From Blastopirellula marina (GTDB taxonomy: Bacteria > Planctomycetota > Planctomycetia > Pirellulales > Pirellulaceae): 64,000 bases of DNA. Every line of letters begins with the position of its first letter. Within the stretch, counting starts at the first letter, position 1. The notes beneath the pieces were generated by a model. That model was given only the letters and a program-made list of their open reading frames with translations. It made no database searches and was not told the DNA's origin. The translations under genes were made by a program, and so were the position numbers. The stretch covers positions 232,109-296,108 of the forward strand of contig NZ_PUIA01000038.1 of the NCBI RefSeq assembly GCF_002967715.1. The letters run 5' to 3'. Below, piece by piece: positions 27,277 through 35,034 of this stretch.

Positions 27277-27680
27277 CTTTGGGTTTGCATCATTTCTCTG
27301 CGTAGTCTGCGATTTGTTATCTATCCCTTAATTGCAAACGATAACGTCTGTTTGTCATTTTGCTCAGCCAAAATGAGAGACCCTAATATCTTGAATTCAG
27401 ACCGGCTAAACGAGGCAGGTGAGTGTCGCTTAGCGGACTGACTACCGCGGGTGAAAGAAGTAAGGCAGTGTTCGTACAGATCGAGCAAATTGTTTGAAAG
27501 AGCTGGCGCAGGGGACCGCTCGAACTAAGAGACTGCTGCCTGATGCCGAACTCGAAAAGACGTTCGTGAAGGAGCCCGCTTCGGGAGTCTTTCAAGCCTG
27601 ATCCGCACAGGTGGTCGCGAACTGTTTCCTTAGTTGGAAAGCGAAATTCGTCAGAGGTACCGAGTCTACTCTGACAGGGC
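27277..27680. other. Gene-free junction downstream of ssrA
   Basis: About 400 bases with no supportable gene. It contains the second copy of the 13-bp repeat at 27333-27345 and a hairpin GTCAGAG...CTCTGAC near 27650-27676. The short minus-strand frame at 27383-27595 has no protein-like features. This looks like the border between the conserved tmRNA locus and accessory genes. Confidence 0.45.
27333..27345 (+). repeat. 13-bp direct repeat, copy downstream of tmRNA
   Basis: TGCAAACGATAAC, identical to the tag-coding segment of ssrA. Could be a relic of an insertion or duplication, or chance. Confidence 0.5.
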
Positions 27681-28802
27681 CTACATCAAATTTAGGTAAT
27701 ACATACAAGCCTTGATTCGAACGGTTACCTTGCTGATGATTTGAAATGGCTTTCCACTGTCGGTATAGATCGTAACCATGCCTGCAGTACCCATGGGCAG
27801 ACTCTTAACAAGTGCTTCATCATCGAGTTCGATTTTGACCGCAAACTTGCCGCTGGAGTGAATACTGCTCGCGTCAATAAGCTTACCACTGGTGACGAAC
27901 TGCCCCTCGCCGGATGCTTCGATGATGTTCGCAACTTTGCCTGAAAACACTTGGCCTGGGTGATTCTTTAAGGCGACCTCAACCTTGTTTCCCGGTTCGA
28001 CATTCTTCAACACGTTTTGGCCAAACACAGCAACGACATCGATTTGTGAGGTATCGATGAAGGTCCCGACGGGGGCAATCGCAAATGTAATTGCCATGGT
28101 TCCCTCGCGTGCTTGCCAGTTCGTTACAAAGCCATCACTCGGAGCGGTATAGGTACACTGATCGAGATTGAACTGCGCGGTATCGACGTTCGCCTTCGCC
28201 AGTCTCACTTGCTGATCGGCAACCTCCAGAGCAAGCTTGGATTCCTCTAGAGCCGCTTTCGTTTTCTCGACCACGGCCTGTGACGCGGCGTATTGGGCTC
28301 TCAGTTCTGCCAAGTTCAACGCGCTGACCGTACCAGGCGAACGCTTATTGACATCTTCTTTGAAATCGAGATCCGCTTTGGCGACTTCCATTTTCGATTG
28401 GGACTCCGAGACATTCGCCTCGGCAACCTTGATGCCGGCTCTGAGCTGTTCGACGGTTTTTTGGGCAACACCTAAGGAAGCCGTAGTCTCGTTGAGGGCA
28501 TATTGGAAAGGCGCTTTCTCGATCTCAAAGAGCACGTCACCCTTCTTCACGGGTACGTTCGCCTCAGCGACAATCTTCGAGATATGCCCTTTGACTTGAG
28601 GCACGATTTGAACCGTATAACGGCTGACGACGACCTGACTAGAGGTCGGCGACGAGAACTGCCAGAAAATGACAATTCCTCCAATGACTATGACGCCTAT
28701 CGCAGCAAATATGCCTAGATTAACTGGCCTCGGCTTGATCTTCAGAACAGCATAGACCAGCCAGATAGTTAAGACATAGAAGATCGCGCACAAAATAATC
28801 AT
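27681..28802 (-). CDS. HlyD/YiaV-like membrane fusion protein
   Basis: 373 residues from ATG 28802 (the frame also has an upstream TTG). Two N-terminal membrane segments (MIILCAIFYVLTIWLVYAVL and LGIFAAIGVIVIGGIVIFW) precede a biotinyl-lipoyl-like half (VPQVKGHISKIVAEANVPVK), a long coiled-coil hairpin (residues ~105-220), the second lipoyl half and a beta-barrel domain (GNKVEVALKNHPGQVFSGKV). This is the adaptor of tripartite efflux or an EmrA/AaeA-like protein. The double N-terminal membrane segment and the DUF3302 neighbour match the E. coli yiaV-yiaW pair. No transporter or TolC gene is adjacent. Confidence 0.88.
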   Translation of the reverse strand: MIILCAIFYVLTIWLVYAVLKIKPRPVNLGIFAAIGVIVIGGIVIFWQFSSPTSSQVVVSRYTVQIVPQVKGHISKIVAEANVPVKKGDVLFEIEKAPFQYALNETTASLGVAQKTVEQLRAGIKVAEANVSESQSKMEVAKADLDFKEDVNKRSPGTVSALNLAELRAQYAASQAVVEKTKAALEESKLALEVADQQVRLAKANVDTAQFNLDQCTYTAPSDGFVTNWQAREGTMAITFAIAPVGTFIDTSQIDVVAVFGQNVLKNVEPGNKVEVALKNHPGQVFSGKVANIIEASGEGQFVTSGKLIDASSIHSSGKFAVKIELDDEALVKSLPMGTAGMVTIYTDSGKPFQIISKVTVRIKACMYYLNLM

Positions 28803-28883
28803 GGATAGACTTTCTCTGGAGGACTCGTTGGACAAGTTGGAGAGATTGCTATTTCAAAGAAGCGATCTTTCACGCCAATCTGG

Positions 28884-29147
28884 CTACTTTCCGACGACGG
28901 GATTTTCGTCGGAATTCATGGATGAGTCTTGGCCAAAAGGAATAAAGGCCCAGATAAAGGCAATCGGCCAAATCGCACCTCCCAAGGCGAGTCCAATCCA
29001 ACTGGCAGCGTTAATGGCATCCACGTGAGGGTGATTACGCTTGCGGGCAATATTGCCAGGAAGCGATCCCAGCACGATGACCACTGCCACGAACACGCAA
29101 AATATCAATGCGATGACAAACCAAGCAAAGATAAAGATTAAATCCAT
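28884..29147 (-). CDS. DUF3302 (YiaW-like) inner-membrane protein
   Basis: 87 residues with two transmembrane helices separated by a conserved cytoplasmic loop (ARKRNHPHVDAINAASWIG) and WPIAFIWAF in the second helix, matching E. coli YiaW. It lies 81 bases upstream of the YiaV-like gene on the same strand, the same order as yiaW-yiaV, so the two probably act together at the membrane. Function of the pair is unknown. Confidence 0.85.
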   Translation of the reverse strand: MDLIFIFAWFVIALIFCVFVAVVIVLGSLPGNIARKRNHPHVDAINAASWIGLALGGAIWPIAFIWAFIPFGQDSSMNSDENPVVGK

Positions 29148-29202
29148 TACGTCTATGTCTCACGTGTTGCAACAGTTGAAAATACCTGGACTACCGGCTG
29201 GG

Positions 29203-29688
29203 CTAATATTGGGTTGATCCCGATGAAGGCGGGTATGCTTTGGCAGTGACCTGCTCCCACGGATGGGGATGCGTCTGTGCATCTACACGACACCGTTTTC
29301 TGGCAGAGCCTAGATTTATCGTAGCACAACTTTCCAATATAAATGCCAATAGGTTGATTGTCATCATTCGGTCTACGGCGACGGTTTCGTGGTAATTGCA
29401 AACAAAGATGAGTGGAACACTGGGGTATTGTTCTCGCAAGACATCCACCACCGTCTGAGCTCCTGGGACCCTGACGACTGATTCGAAGAAAGATCCACAC
29501 CCCGTTAAGCATCGGGAAGTGACGTTGGCAATCAGTACGGTCCCCTGTTTTAAAGATTCACGACTCCAACAAGTCGCAGTATGGGCATACTGGCCTATGT
29601 GAACCAGGCGAAACGCCGTCGGCGACATGGTGCTGACTCCAGACAAGGAGATCGCGACAACAAGCCGACAGTCGTTTAGAGAGATCAT
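29203..29688 (-). CDS. Degenerate receiver-like protein
   Basis: 161 residues from ATG 29688, chosen because GAGGTG lies immediately upstream. The middle resembles a FixJ-type receiver: GTVLIANVTS at the phosphorylation strand and REQYPSVPLIFVCNYHETVAVDRMM like the alpha4/beta4 region (PVIFVTGHGDVPMAV in active homologues). The phosphoacceptor Asp would be replaced by Asn55 and the acidic pocket is absent, so it cannot be a normal phosphorylated receiver. The C-terminal tail is short and polar. May be a pseudo-receiver or a decaying gene. Confidence 0.45.
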   Translation of the reverse strand: MISLNDCRLVVAISLSGVSTMSPTAFRLVHIGQYAHTATCWSRESLKQGTVLIANVTSRCLTGCGSFFESVVRVPGAQTVVDVLREQYPSVPLIFVCNYHETVAVDRMMTINLLAFILESCATINLGSARKRCRVDAQTHPHPWEQVTAKAYPPSSGSTQY

Positions 29689-29950
29689 TGACACCTCATT
29701 ATTTTGCAGTCCCGCATCCCGAAGAGTCCATGAGTATAAATACTCAACCTGGACAGGCATACGGACGAGGAAGCCCCGTCGCCGAACTGGAAATACTGTT
29801 CACTTCAACCACTAGCGTAAAACCTTAGGCTTAAGCGTCAGATGACCGCCCTGGGGATAACTTATCGCGGCCTGCTCGCTCGCCTTTGAAAGTAGGAATG
29901 TGTGTGGCTGGAAATATGGTATCGCCCAATTTTTCCCAAGAGGTCGTACC

Positions 29951-30085
29951 ATGGGTGAGCTTACGACGATTGGCAACTTCGATCACCATGTGAATCGTTT
30001 TCTAATTCCCGTAGGGAAGAAGTGGTGGGGCGTTTGGCGTCGGAGGCAGAAGACCACAGATCCCCAATCCAGTTCGAGGCCCTGA
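29951..30085 (+). CDS. Possible 44-residue basic peptide
   Basis: ATG 29951 has AGAGGT 6 bases upstream, an excellent ribosome site, and encodes 44 residues rich in Arg, Lys and Trp (FLIPVGKKWWGVWRRRQK). No family is recognised. Only the ribosome site and composition support it; it may be chance. Confidence 0.25.
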   Translation: MGELTTIGNFDHHVNRFLIPVGKKWWGVWRRRQKTTDPQSSSRP

Positions 30086-30103
30086 CCTGCCCCCTTCAAT
30101 CGC

Positions 30104-30853
30104 TCAGGCGTCATGCGTCATCCAGAGGCGGATGGTTAGAAGGACGGCAAGTCCTGCGGCGAAAGCGGAGAAGTGGATGACGTTGATCCTTAATGTACTT
30201 CCCTTCTTAATCTCGGGAATCAAGTCGGCCGCCCCAATGTAGAGGAAATTTCCCGCCGCGAAAGCAACAAGGAAGTCGACATTGATGGAGTGCGAGACGC
30301 CATACGCAACCAGCCCGCCGAACAAGAACGTCAAACCAGAAAGGAAGTTGTAGAGCAATGCCCCTGATTTCGACCACCCACCATGTACTAGCACGGCAAA
30401 GTCCCCCAGTTCCTGCGGAACCTCGTGCGCTGCAGCTGCAAGCCATGCGGTAAGTCCCAGGCGGAAGTCGATCAGAAAGCTGGCGGCGACGAATAGCCCG
30501 CCAATAAAGTTGTGTAGCCCATCTGCAACCAGGATGAGGTAAGTTAGAGGTTCGCGTTTTTGGGCTTCGATTTGGTGGCTGTGGTGCCAGTTGAGAAACT
30601 GTTCGAGAGCCAGGAAAGTCAGAAAACCTGTCACGATCCAGACGTAGACAGAGATATCGTTGCCCATTTGTTGAACCGACGCCGGAATCATGTGAAACAG
30701 GGCACCGCCGATGAGCGATCCTGCCGCGAATGCGACCAGAGGGAGCAATATCTTGTCAAGCGTAGCTTGCTTCAATGCGAGCGTGAGGCTACCGATGAGA
30801 GCAATTAGGCTCATGGCGATGCCCGAACAAATGATCCACAGAAGTGTGTTCAT
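30104..30853 (-). CDS. ZIP-family divalent metal transporter
   Basis: 249 residues, about eight transmembrane helices. Metal-binding signatures of ZIP transporters are present: DGLHNFIGGLFVAAS in helix IV and AAAHEVPQELGDFAVLV in helix V, with the acidic and His residues that carry Zn/Fe. Between helices III and IV there is a His-containing cytoplasmic loop (LNWHHSHQIEAQKRE), probably regulatory. Likely imports zinc or iron. Transcribed alone; the upstream 300 bases contain no recognisable Zur/Fur box that I can assert. Confidence 0.92.
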   Translation of the reverse strand: MNTLLWIICSGIAMSLIALIGSLTLALKQATLDKILLPLVAFAAGSLIGGALFHMIPASVQQMGNDISVYVWIVTGFLTFLALEQFLNWHHSHQIEAQKREPLTYLILVADGLHNFIGGLFVAASFLIDFRLGLTAWLAAAAHEVPQELGDFAVLVHGGWSKSGALLYNFLSGLTFLFGGLVAYGVSHSINVDFLVAFAAGNFLYIGAADLIPEIKKGSTLRINVIHFSAFAAGLAVLLTIRLWMTHDA

Positions 30854-31104
30854 ATCGTGTGATTCGCAAAGTAGTATTGCTGCTTGTTCGGGTGAACAAT
30901 AGCGAAGAGTTTATCGCAGGCGCGATAAGAGAGTCCAATCCTTTGGCTGCGTTGTCGCGATTTGCCAAGGGTGGTAGTCGTGAACAGCAACTCAGGCCGA
31001 CCGTGAAAATACACTTTCGATGAAAAGTGCCACGCGATAGGCAGCGATCCGAGGGATCAAAAGATTCAGCATATAATTTTTCTGAGGATCAAGTTTCGCC
31101 GGAC
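30854..31104. other. Intergenic region between the ZIP gene and the BudA-like gene
   Basis: About 250 bases carrying the promoter of the ZIP transporter; the strongest element is the nested palindrome annotated next to it. No gene seen. Confidence 0.4.
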
Positions 31105-31153
31105 AAAAATCATGTGCGATATTGACACATTAATTGTGACAACATCGCACATG
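31105..31153 (-). terminator. Long nested hairpin and terminator of the BudA-like gene
   Basis: CATGTGCGAT (31111-31120) and ATCGCACATG (31144-31153) are a perfect 10-bp inverted repeat; the 23 bases between them are themselves mostly self-complementary. On the minus strand the stem is followed by ATTTTTG. It begins 8 bases after the stop of the BudA-like gene. Confidence 0.8.
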
Positions 31154-31161
31154 CTTGAGGC

Positions 31162-31929
31162 TTAATTCTCAGGCAGACGCAGCACTGCTCCCTTCTGCAA
31201 TCCGATTTTTTCGATATGCCCCGTAACGGTCTTTCCTGTCTTCGGATCGCTATACAACAGGTGAATATGGGTCGATGTCGCTGGATGTGTCAGTTTACCG
31301 ACCGCGTCTTTGGCGAATATTCCCACTAGCTTGCCGTCTATCGCTGGTATTTCTGCCTCGAACGGTTGCCGATCCTTGGGAAGTTCGATCTTTTTCATGC
31401 GTGCATGGATGGGACACGCGCCGTTAATGACATGCAGGTCAACATTGCTGAAGTCACCCTCGATAGTAAATACGAACGGCTCATTCATTTTCAGGCCTGC
31501 CTGGTTCGCCGCGTTTTCGATGTATCTGTCGAACTCACTGGGGGGAACCTCTTGTGTCACTTCATGTTGAGTCCATGAAGGGATGTAAGATCCGACGAGC
31601 ATCGTGGCTTGAGCGTCTGGCGATTTACCTGTGTTCGATTGTAGGTTGCCGGACTCGTCGACGGTTGTGATGGTAACTTTCCCGTCATAGATCGTTCCTT
31701 CGCCATGCAGTCCTTCCAACGCCGCGACACCATAGAAATGTGGACGTCTGGTCAATTCGCTGAACCGTACCCGCCCTTCGGCTTGCTGCTGCCCGATGGC
31801 CTCGTGCATTGTTCCATACTGGACCAATGAGTCTACTTGGGTATCGTTCTCACCCGCAGAAGCAGGAACTCCCAAGAGCAATACAGAGAGTAGTGTGACC
31901 TGGCTTACAAAGACATGAGGAATCTTCAT
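31162..31929 (-). CDS. Secreted alpha-acetolactate-decarboxylase-like protein
   Basis: 255 residues from ATG 31929 (AAGGAG 7 bases upstream). Signal peptide (VTLLSVLLLGVPASAG). The domain starts LVQYGTMHEAI and contains FYGVAALEGLHGEGTIYDGK, like the BudA family pattern of a beta-structured domain with 'G.G.f..LdGE...dG..Y'. A late THIHLLYSDPKTGKTVTGHI block provides candidate metal-binding His residues. BudA makes acetoin from acetolactate in the cytoplasm; an exported member must have another role. Divergent from a di-heme cytochrome gene, sharing a 190-bp promoter region. Confidence 0.6.
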   Translation of the reverse strand: MKIPHVFVSQVTLLSVLLLGVPASAGENDTQVDSLVQYGTMHEAIGQQQAEGRVRFSELTRRPHFYGVAALEGLHGEGTIYDGKVTITTVDESGNLQSNTGKSPDAQATMLVGSYIPSWTQHEVTQEVPPSEFDRYIENAANQAGLKMNEPFVFTIEGDFSNVDLHVINGACPIHARMKKIELPKDRQPFEAEIPAIDGKLVGIFAKDAVGKLTHPATSTHIHLLYSDPKTGKTVTGHIEKIGLQKGAVLRLPEN

Positions 31930-32122
31930 GGCGTTTCTCCTTTGTGTTAGCGGATTGCCCACATACAATCAGACCCATGGGCGTTTGCATGCTGCGATCG
32001 CGTTTCGTTCCCAACAACTCTATAAGCGAATTCTGTACCGAATTGCGTTAGTCGGTTTCGGCTTGGCAGGGCAAAACGGTGTGCAAGTTTTCCCTTGGGC
32101 TTCAAGCTTGGAGATCTAAAAA

Positions 32123-33517
32123 ATGAGCTATCAGGCAAGAATCTACGTTGTGGTTGGCATGGCGTGTAGCGTCAGTCTTTCGGCAGTCGGCGGCTTTGCC
32201 CAGGACAAGAAGCCGACGAGCTATGCGCCGGTTGTCATTGCTGAGGAGTTTCAGGAGACGGTCGCACGTATGTCGGCCGCGAAACCCGCAGTGATGCAGA
32301 AGCATATGGACTTGCTGGCAGAGCGTTATGATCTGAGCGATCGTCCCGCCGAAGGCGTCACCATGGACCGCGGAAAGCCCGTTCAGTCTGGCGTGCGTGT
32401 GAAGTTGCCAAACGGAGTATCGTGGCAGCAACTAAGTGCCATGTCTCCTGCCGAGATTCGTAACAAGGGACTTTGGCCGAAAGGTTTTTTGCCCCTTCCG
32501 CACCCCAATCATCCTGAAGGTGGAATGGTCTTTCCGAAGTTTCACATTGACGAAATCAAGGAACAGGAAGCACGCGACTTGACACGTTTCGATCTTGACT
32601 ACGATCTGCCTGACCATTTTCTACCAGAATTCCCGGCACCGATTTATCTGACAACTCGTCCCGATCTTGGTGACGTATCTCAAGGCAAATTGGTCACCAT
32701 CGACAACTACTTCAAGTTATTCAACAGCATATTGAATCCCAAACAACTGGAAGGTTTACGATTGCTGGTAACCCCATTCCCACAACAGCAGTTCAACCAG
32801 ACGGACGACCGCCGAAGTCTTAAAGCGCATCGAGGCGTCACCTGCTTCGATTGTCATGCCAACGGGCATACCAATGCTGCGACCCATCTTGTTGGTGATA
32901 TCCGCCCCCAAGAGTTTCGCCATCGGATTGACACGCCAACGTTGCGTGGAGTGAATGTCCAGCGGCTTTTTGGTTCGCAACGTGCATTGAAGAGCGTTGA
33001 GGATTTTACCGAATTCGAACAGCGAGCTGCGTATTTCGATGGCGATCCGGTGATCGCCACGAAGAAGGGGGTGAATGTTCTGGAGCGAGGTAGTCAGGTA
33101 CACTTCATGGCCGAGTTTCAGGCCCTGCTCGACTTCCCGCCTGCACCGAAGTTGGACGTGTTTGGAAAGCTTAATCTCAAGAAGGCAAACGAGTCCGAAC
33201 GACGGGGGGAAGCTTTGTTCTTCGAGAAGGCTCGTTGCGGAGAATGCCACCCGGCACCCTACTACTCGGATAACCTGATGCACAACCTGAAGACCGAACG
33301 GTTCTTCGAACCACAAATGATAAACGGTCGGATGGCTTCTGCGGATGGCCCCATCAAGACCTTTCCGCTGCGAGGCATCAAGCACTCTCCACCCTATATG
33401 CACGATGGAAGGCTGTTGACCTTGGAGGATACCGTTGAGTTTCACAATCTAGTACTGGAAACCCAATTGACGGAACAAGAGAAAGCGGATCTCGTTGCAT
33501 TTCTGCGTTGTCTCTGA
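32123..33517 (+). CDS. Secreted di-heme cytochrome c (peroxidase/MauG-like)
   Basis: 464 residues; GGAG 9 bases before the ATG and a signal peptide ending near GGFAQD. Two CxxCH heme sites: CFDCH at 241-245 and CGECH at 372-376. The C-terminal part (TFPLRGIKHSPPYMHDGRLLTLEDTVEFHN) is the cytochrome c peroxidase/MauG signature that includes the distal Met/His region. It therefore belongs to periplasmic di-heme peroxidases or related oxidases. The ~220-residue N-terminal part before the first heme is longer than in classical CcpA and unassigned. A terminator follows. Confidence 0.88.
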   Translation: MSYQARIYVVVGMACSVSLSAVGGFAQDKKPTSYAPVVIAEEFQETVARMSAAKPAVMQKHMDLLAERYDLSDRPAEGVTMDRGKPVQSGVRVKLPNGVSWQQLSAMSPAEIRNKGLWPKGFLPLPHPNHPEGGMVFPKFHIDEIKEQEARDLTRFDLDYDLPDHFLPEFPAPIYLTTRPDLGDVSQGKLVTIDNYFKLFNSILNPKQLEGLRLLVTPFPQQQFNQTDDRRSLKAHRGVTCFDCHANGHTNAATHLVGDIRPQEFRHRIDTPTLRGVNVQRLFGSQRALKSVEDFTEFEQRAAYFDGDPVIATKKGVNVLERGSQVHFMAEFQALLDFPPAPKLDVFGKLNLKKANESERRGEALFFEKARCGECHPAPYYSDNLMHNLKTERFFEPQMINGRMASADGPIKTFPLRGIKHSPPYMHDGRLLTLEDTVEFHNLVLETQLTEQEKADLVAFLRCL

Positions 33518-33582
33518 TCATGAGCATAGGGTTCGCCACCTCAAGCTAAACTAGGGCGTTTCCCCCCTCCGTCTCCACATTC

Positions 33583-33617
33583 AACGCACTTCACCGGTTT
33601 GGGTGATGTGCGTTTTT
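33583..33617 (+). terminator. Rho-independent terminator of the di-heme cytochrome gene
   Basis: AACGCACTTCACC / GGGTGATGTGCGTT stem of 12 pairs with one mismatch, GGTTT loop, followed by a T run; 65 bases after the stop codon. Confidence 0.85.
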
Positions 33618-33640
33618 GAGGGTTGGACGAAGCGTCGAGG

Positions 33641-34987
33641 CTAGTGTCCTTCCGGAGGCGTCAAATCAATGTGGGGGCTGGGCGGAATGTTCCAGGCAGG
33701 GAAGGGGTCTGGTTCGGCTGGGTTGAAGGTAGGAAGATTCGACCTTAGGTGCCTTGCCAGTTCAGGCAGTTGTTCTTGGATTCCATGGATCACACAGCGG
33801 GCAATCTCATAGCTGCCATATGAGTTGTGATGCGATCCATCTTGAAACGCCTTATCGAGATCATCCCCCAATCCACGATAAAGTTGCACACTCATCGCAT
33901 TCAGATCAATCAGTGCAACGTCCTTATCCGCAGCCACCTCGCGAACGGTTTGCGGGTACATTCCTAGCGTTGCTTTCTTCTGCCCCCCTTTGCGTTCCAT
34001 TGAAGTCACGAGAACGGGGTTCGCTTGACGCTGCCGAATCTCGTCAACAAGCCATGCCAGGTTGGCTTTGTAGTTTGCCAGCGCGTCTTCGCCTTGGATC
34101 TTTTGATCGTTGTGGCCGAATTGAATGAACACATAGTCATTCGGCCGCAACGACGACAAGACCTTCTCGACGCGAAGCTCGCCAAGCGAACTCAGCAGCG
34201 ATTCGCCTGACTCGGCGAAGTTGGCAACGGCGATTTCGGTATCGAAGAAACGTGGGACCATTTGCCCCCAACTGTTCCATGGTTCGTTCGACTGATCGGT
34301 GACGGTCGAGTCACCAAGGAGGAAAATGGTCGTTACTTTGCGTGTTGGGTGAATCTCTAAGCCACAAACCGACGGTCGGGAACCGTTGAACTCGATGGTC
34401 AGCTTATCGTCCCAGTGGAACTTGTCTTTCTCGCGTGGTTTCAAGCGGACCCAGCTTCCATCGGGAAGTACGGCTGATCGCAAGTTGACCGTGAAGTGGT
34501 CGATCGCAAATTCACCGGGCCGGGTCTCGACATGCTCGAGCATGAGACGCCGTGATTCCACTTTAACGGTGTTCGAGGAAGCAGAGTACGAGTCGCCCAA
34601 GACAACACGTACTCGATAGTTTCCTTCCGGTAGCCGCACGGAAAAGTAAAAGGGCGTTTTACTTGTTAGCGCGTCACGCTGCAGTGCGTCCCCTTTCGCG
34701 CGATCCACCGCTTCCGGCAGCGAACCTAAATCGATTCCATAACCGGTGTCGGCAGCGTAGATACTATCGGGCGTGACTTGGATCCAGCCTGGCTTAACGG
34801 GGCCAGAGCCGAAATCAAATCGCATTGGTTCCGGCAATTCGGTATCTGGTTGTTGTTCACTTTTCGCCAGTTGTGCGTCGGCCTGCCGTGGTGTAATCAG
34901 GAAGCCACCCACAATCATCAACGCGAAGATTGCGAAGTGAATTGTATTGGCTTTGGGGCGAAATATCGAAATTGCAGGCGGCAACAT
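33641..34987 (-). CDS. Secreted SGNH esterase, rhamnogalacturonan-acetylesterase-like
   Basis: 448 residues, start ATG 34987. Signal peptide then an N-terminal beta-sandwich (FDFGSGPVKPGWIQV, YAADTGYGIDLGS; malectin/galactose-binding-like, ~45-220). The SGNH hydrolase follows: block I FLLGDSTVTDQ with the catalytic Ser, block II SGES, block III FIQFGHNDQ, block V DGSHHNSYG with catalytic Asp and His. It should deacetylate pectin-type polysaccharides outside the cytoplasm. It is on the same strand as the FecR/sigma pair (47 bases downstream) and is probably in that regulon. Confidence 0.9.
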   Translation of the reverse strand: MLPPAISIFRPKANTIHFAIFALMIVGGFLITPRQADAQLAKSEQQPDTELPEPMRFDFGSGPVKPGWIQVTPDSIYAADTGYGIDLGSLPEAVDRAKGDALQRDALTSKTPFYFSVRLPEGNYRVRVVLGDSYSASSNTVKVESRRLMLEHVETRPGEFAIDHFTVNLRSAVLPDGSWVRLKPREKDKFHWDDKLTIEFNGSRPSVCGLEIHPTRKVTTIFLLGDSTVTDQSNEPWNSWGQMVPRFFDTEIAVANFAESGESLLSSLGELRVEKVLSSLRPNDYVFIQFGHNDQKIQGEDALANYKANLAWLVDEIRQRQANPVLVTSMERKGGQKKATLGMYPQTVREVAADKDVALIDLNAMSVQLYRGLGDDLDKAFQDGSHHNSYGSYEIARCVIHGIQEQLPELARHLRSNLPTFNPAEPDPFPAWNIPPSPHIDLTPPEGH

Positions 34988-35034
34988 AGTCAAAGCTCCG
35001 AATCCAAAAACCAGCAGCGGACCATAAGCCGCGG

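Noticed and set aside
27006..27293. Minus-strand frame over the tmRNA
   Set aside because: It is antisense to the tmRNA body, which has clear acceptor stem, tag and T arm.
29900..30085. Longer 61-codon reading of the basic peptide at 29951
   Set aside because: The upstream extension has no ribosome site; only the shorter 44-codon form is kept at low confidence.
31111..31153. CRISPR-like or operator reading of the nested palindrome
   Set aside because: It is single, directly follows a stop codon and carries a U-tract on the correct strand, so a terminator explains it best.
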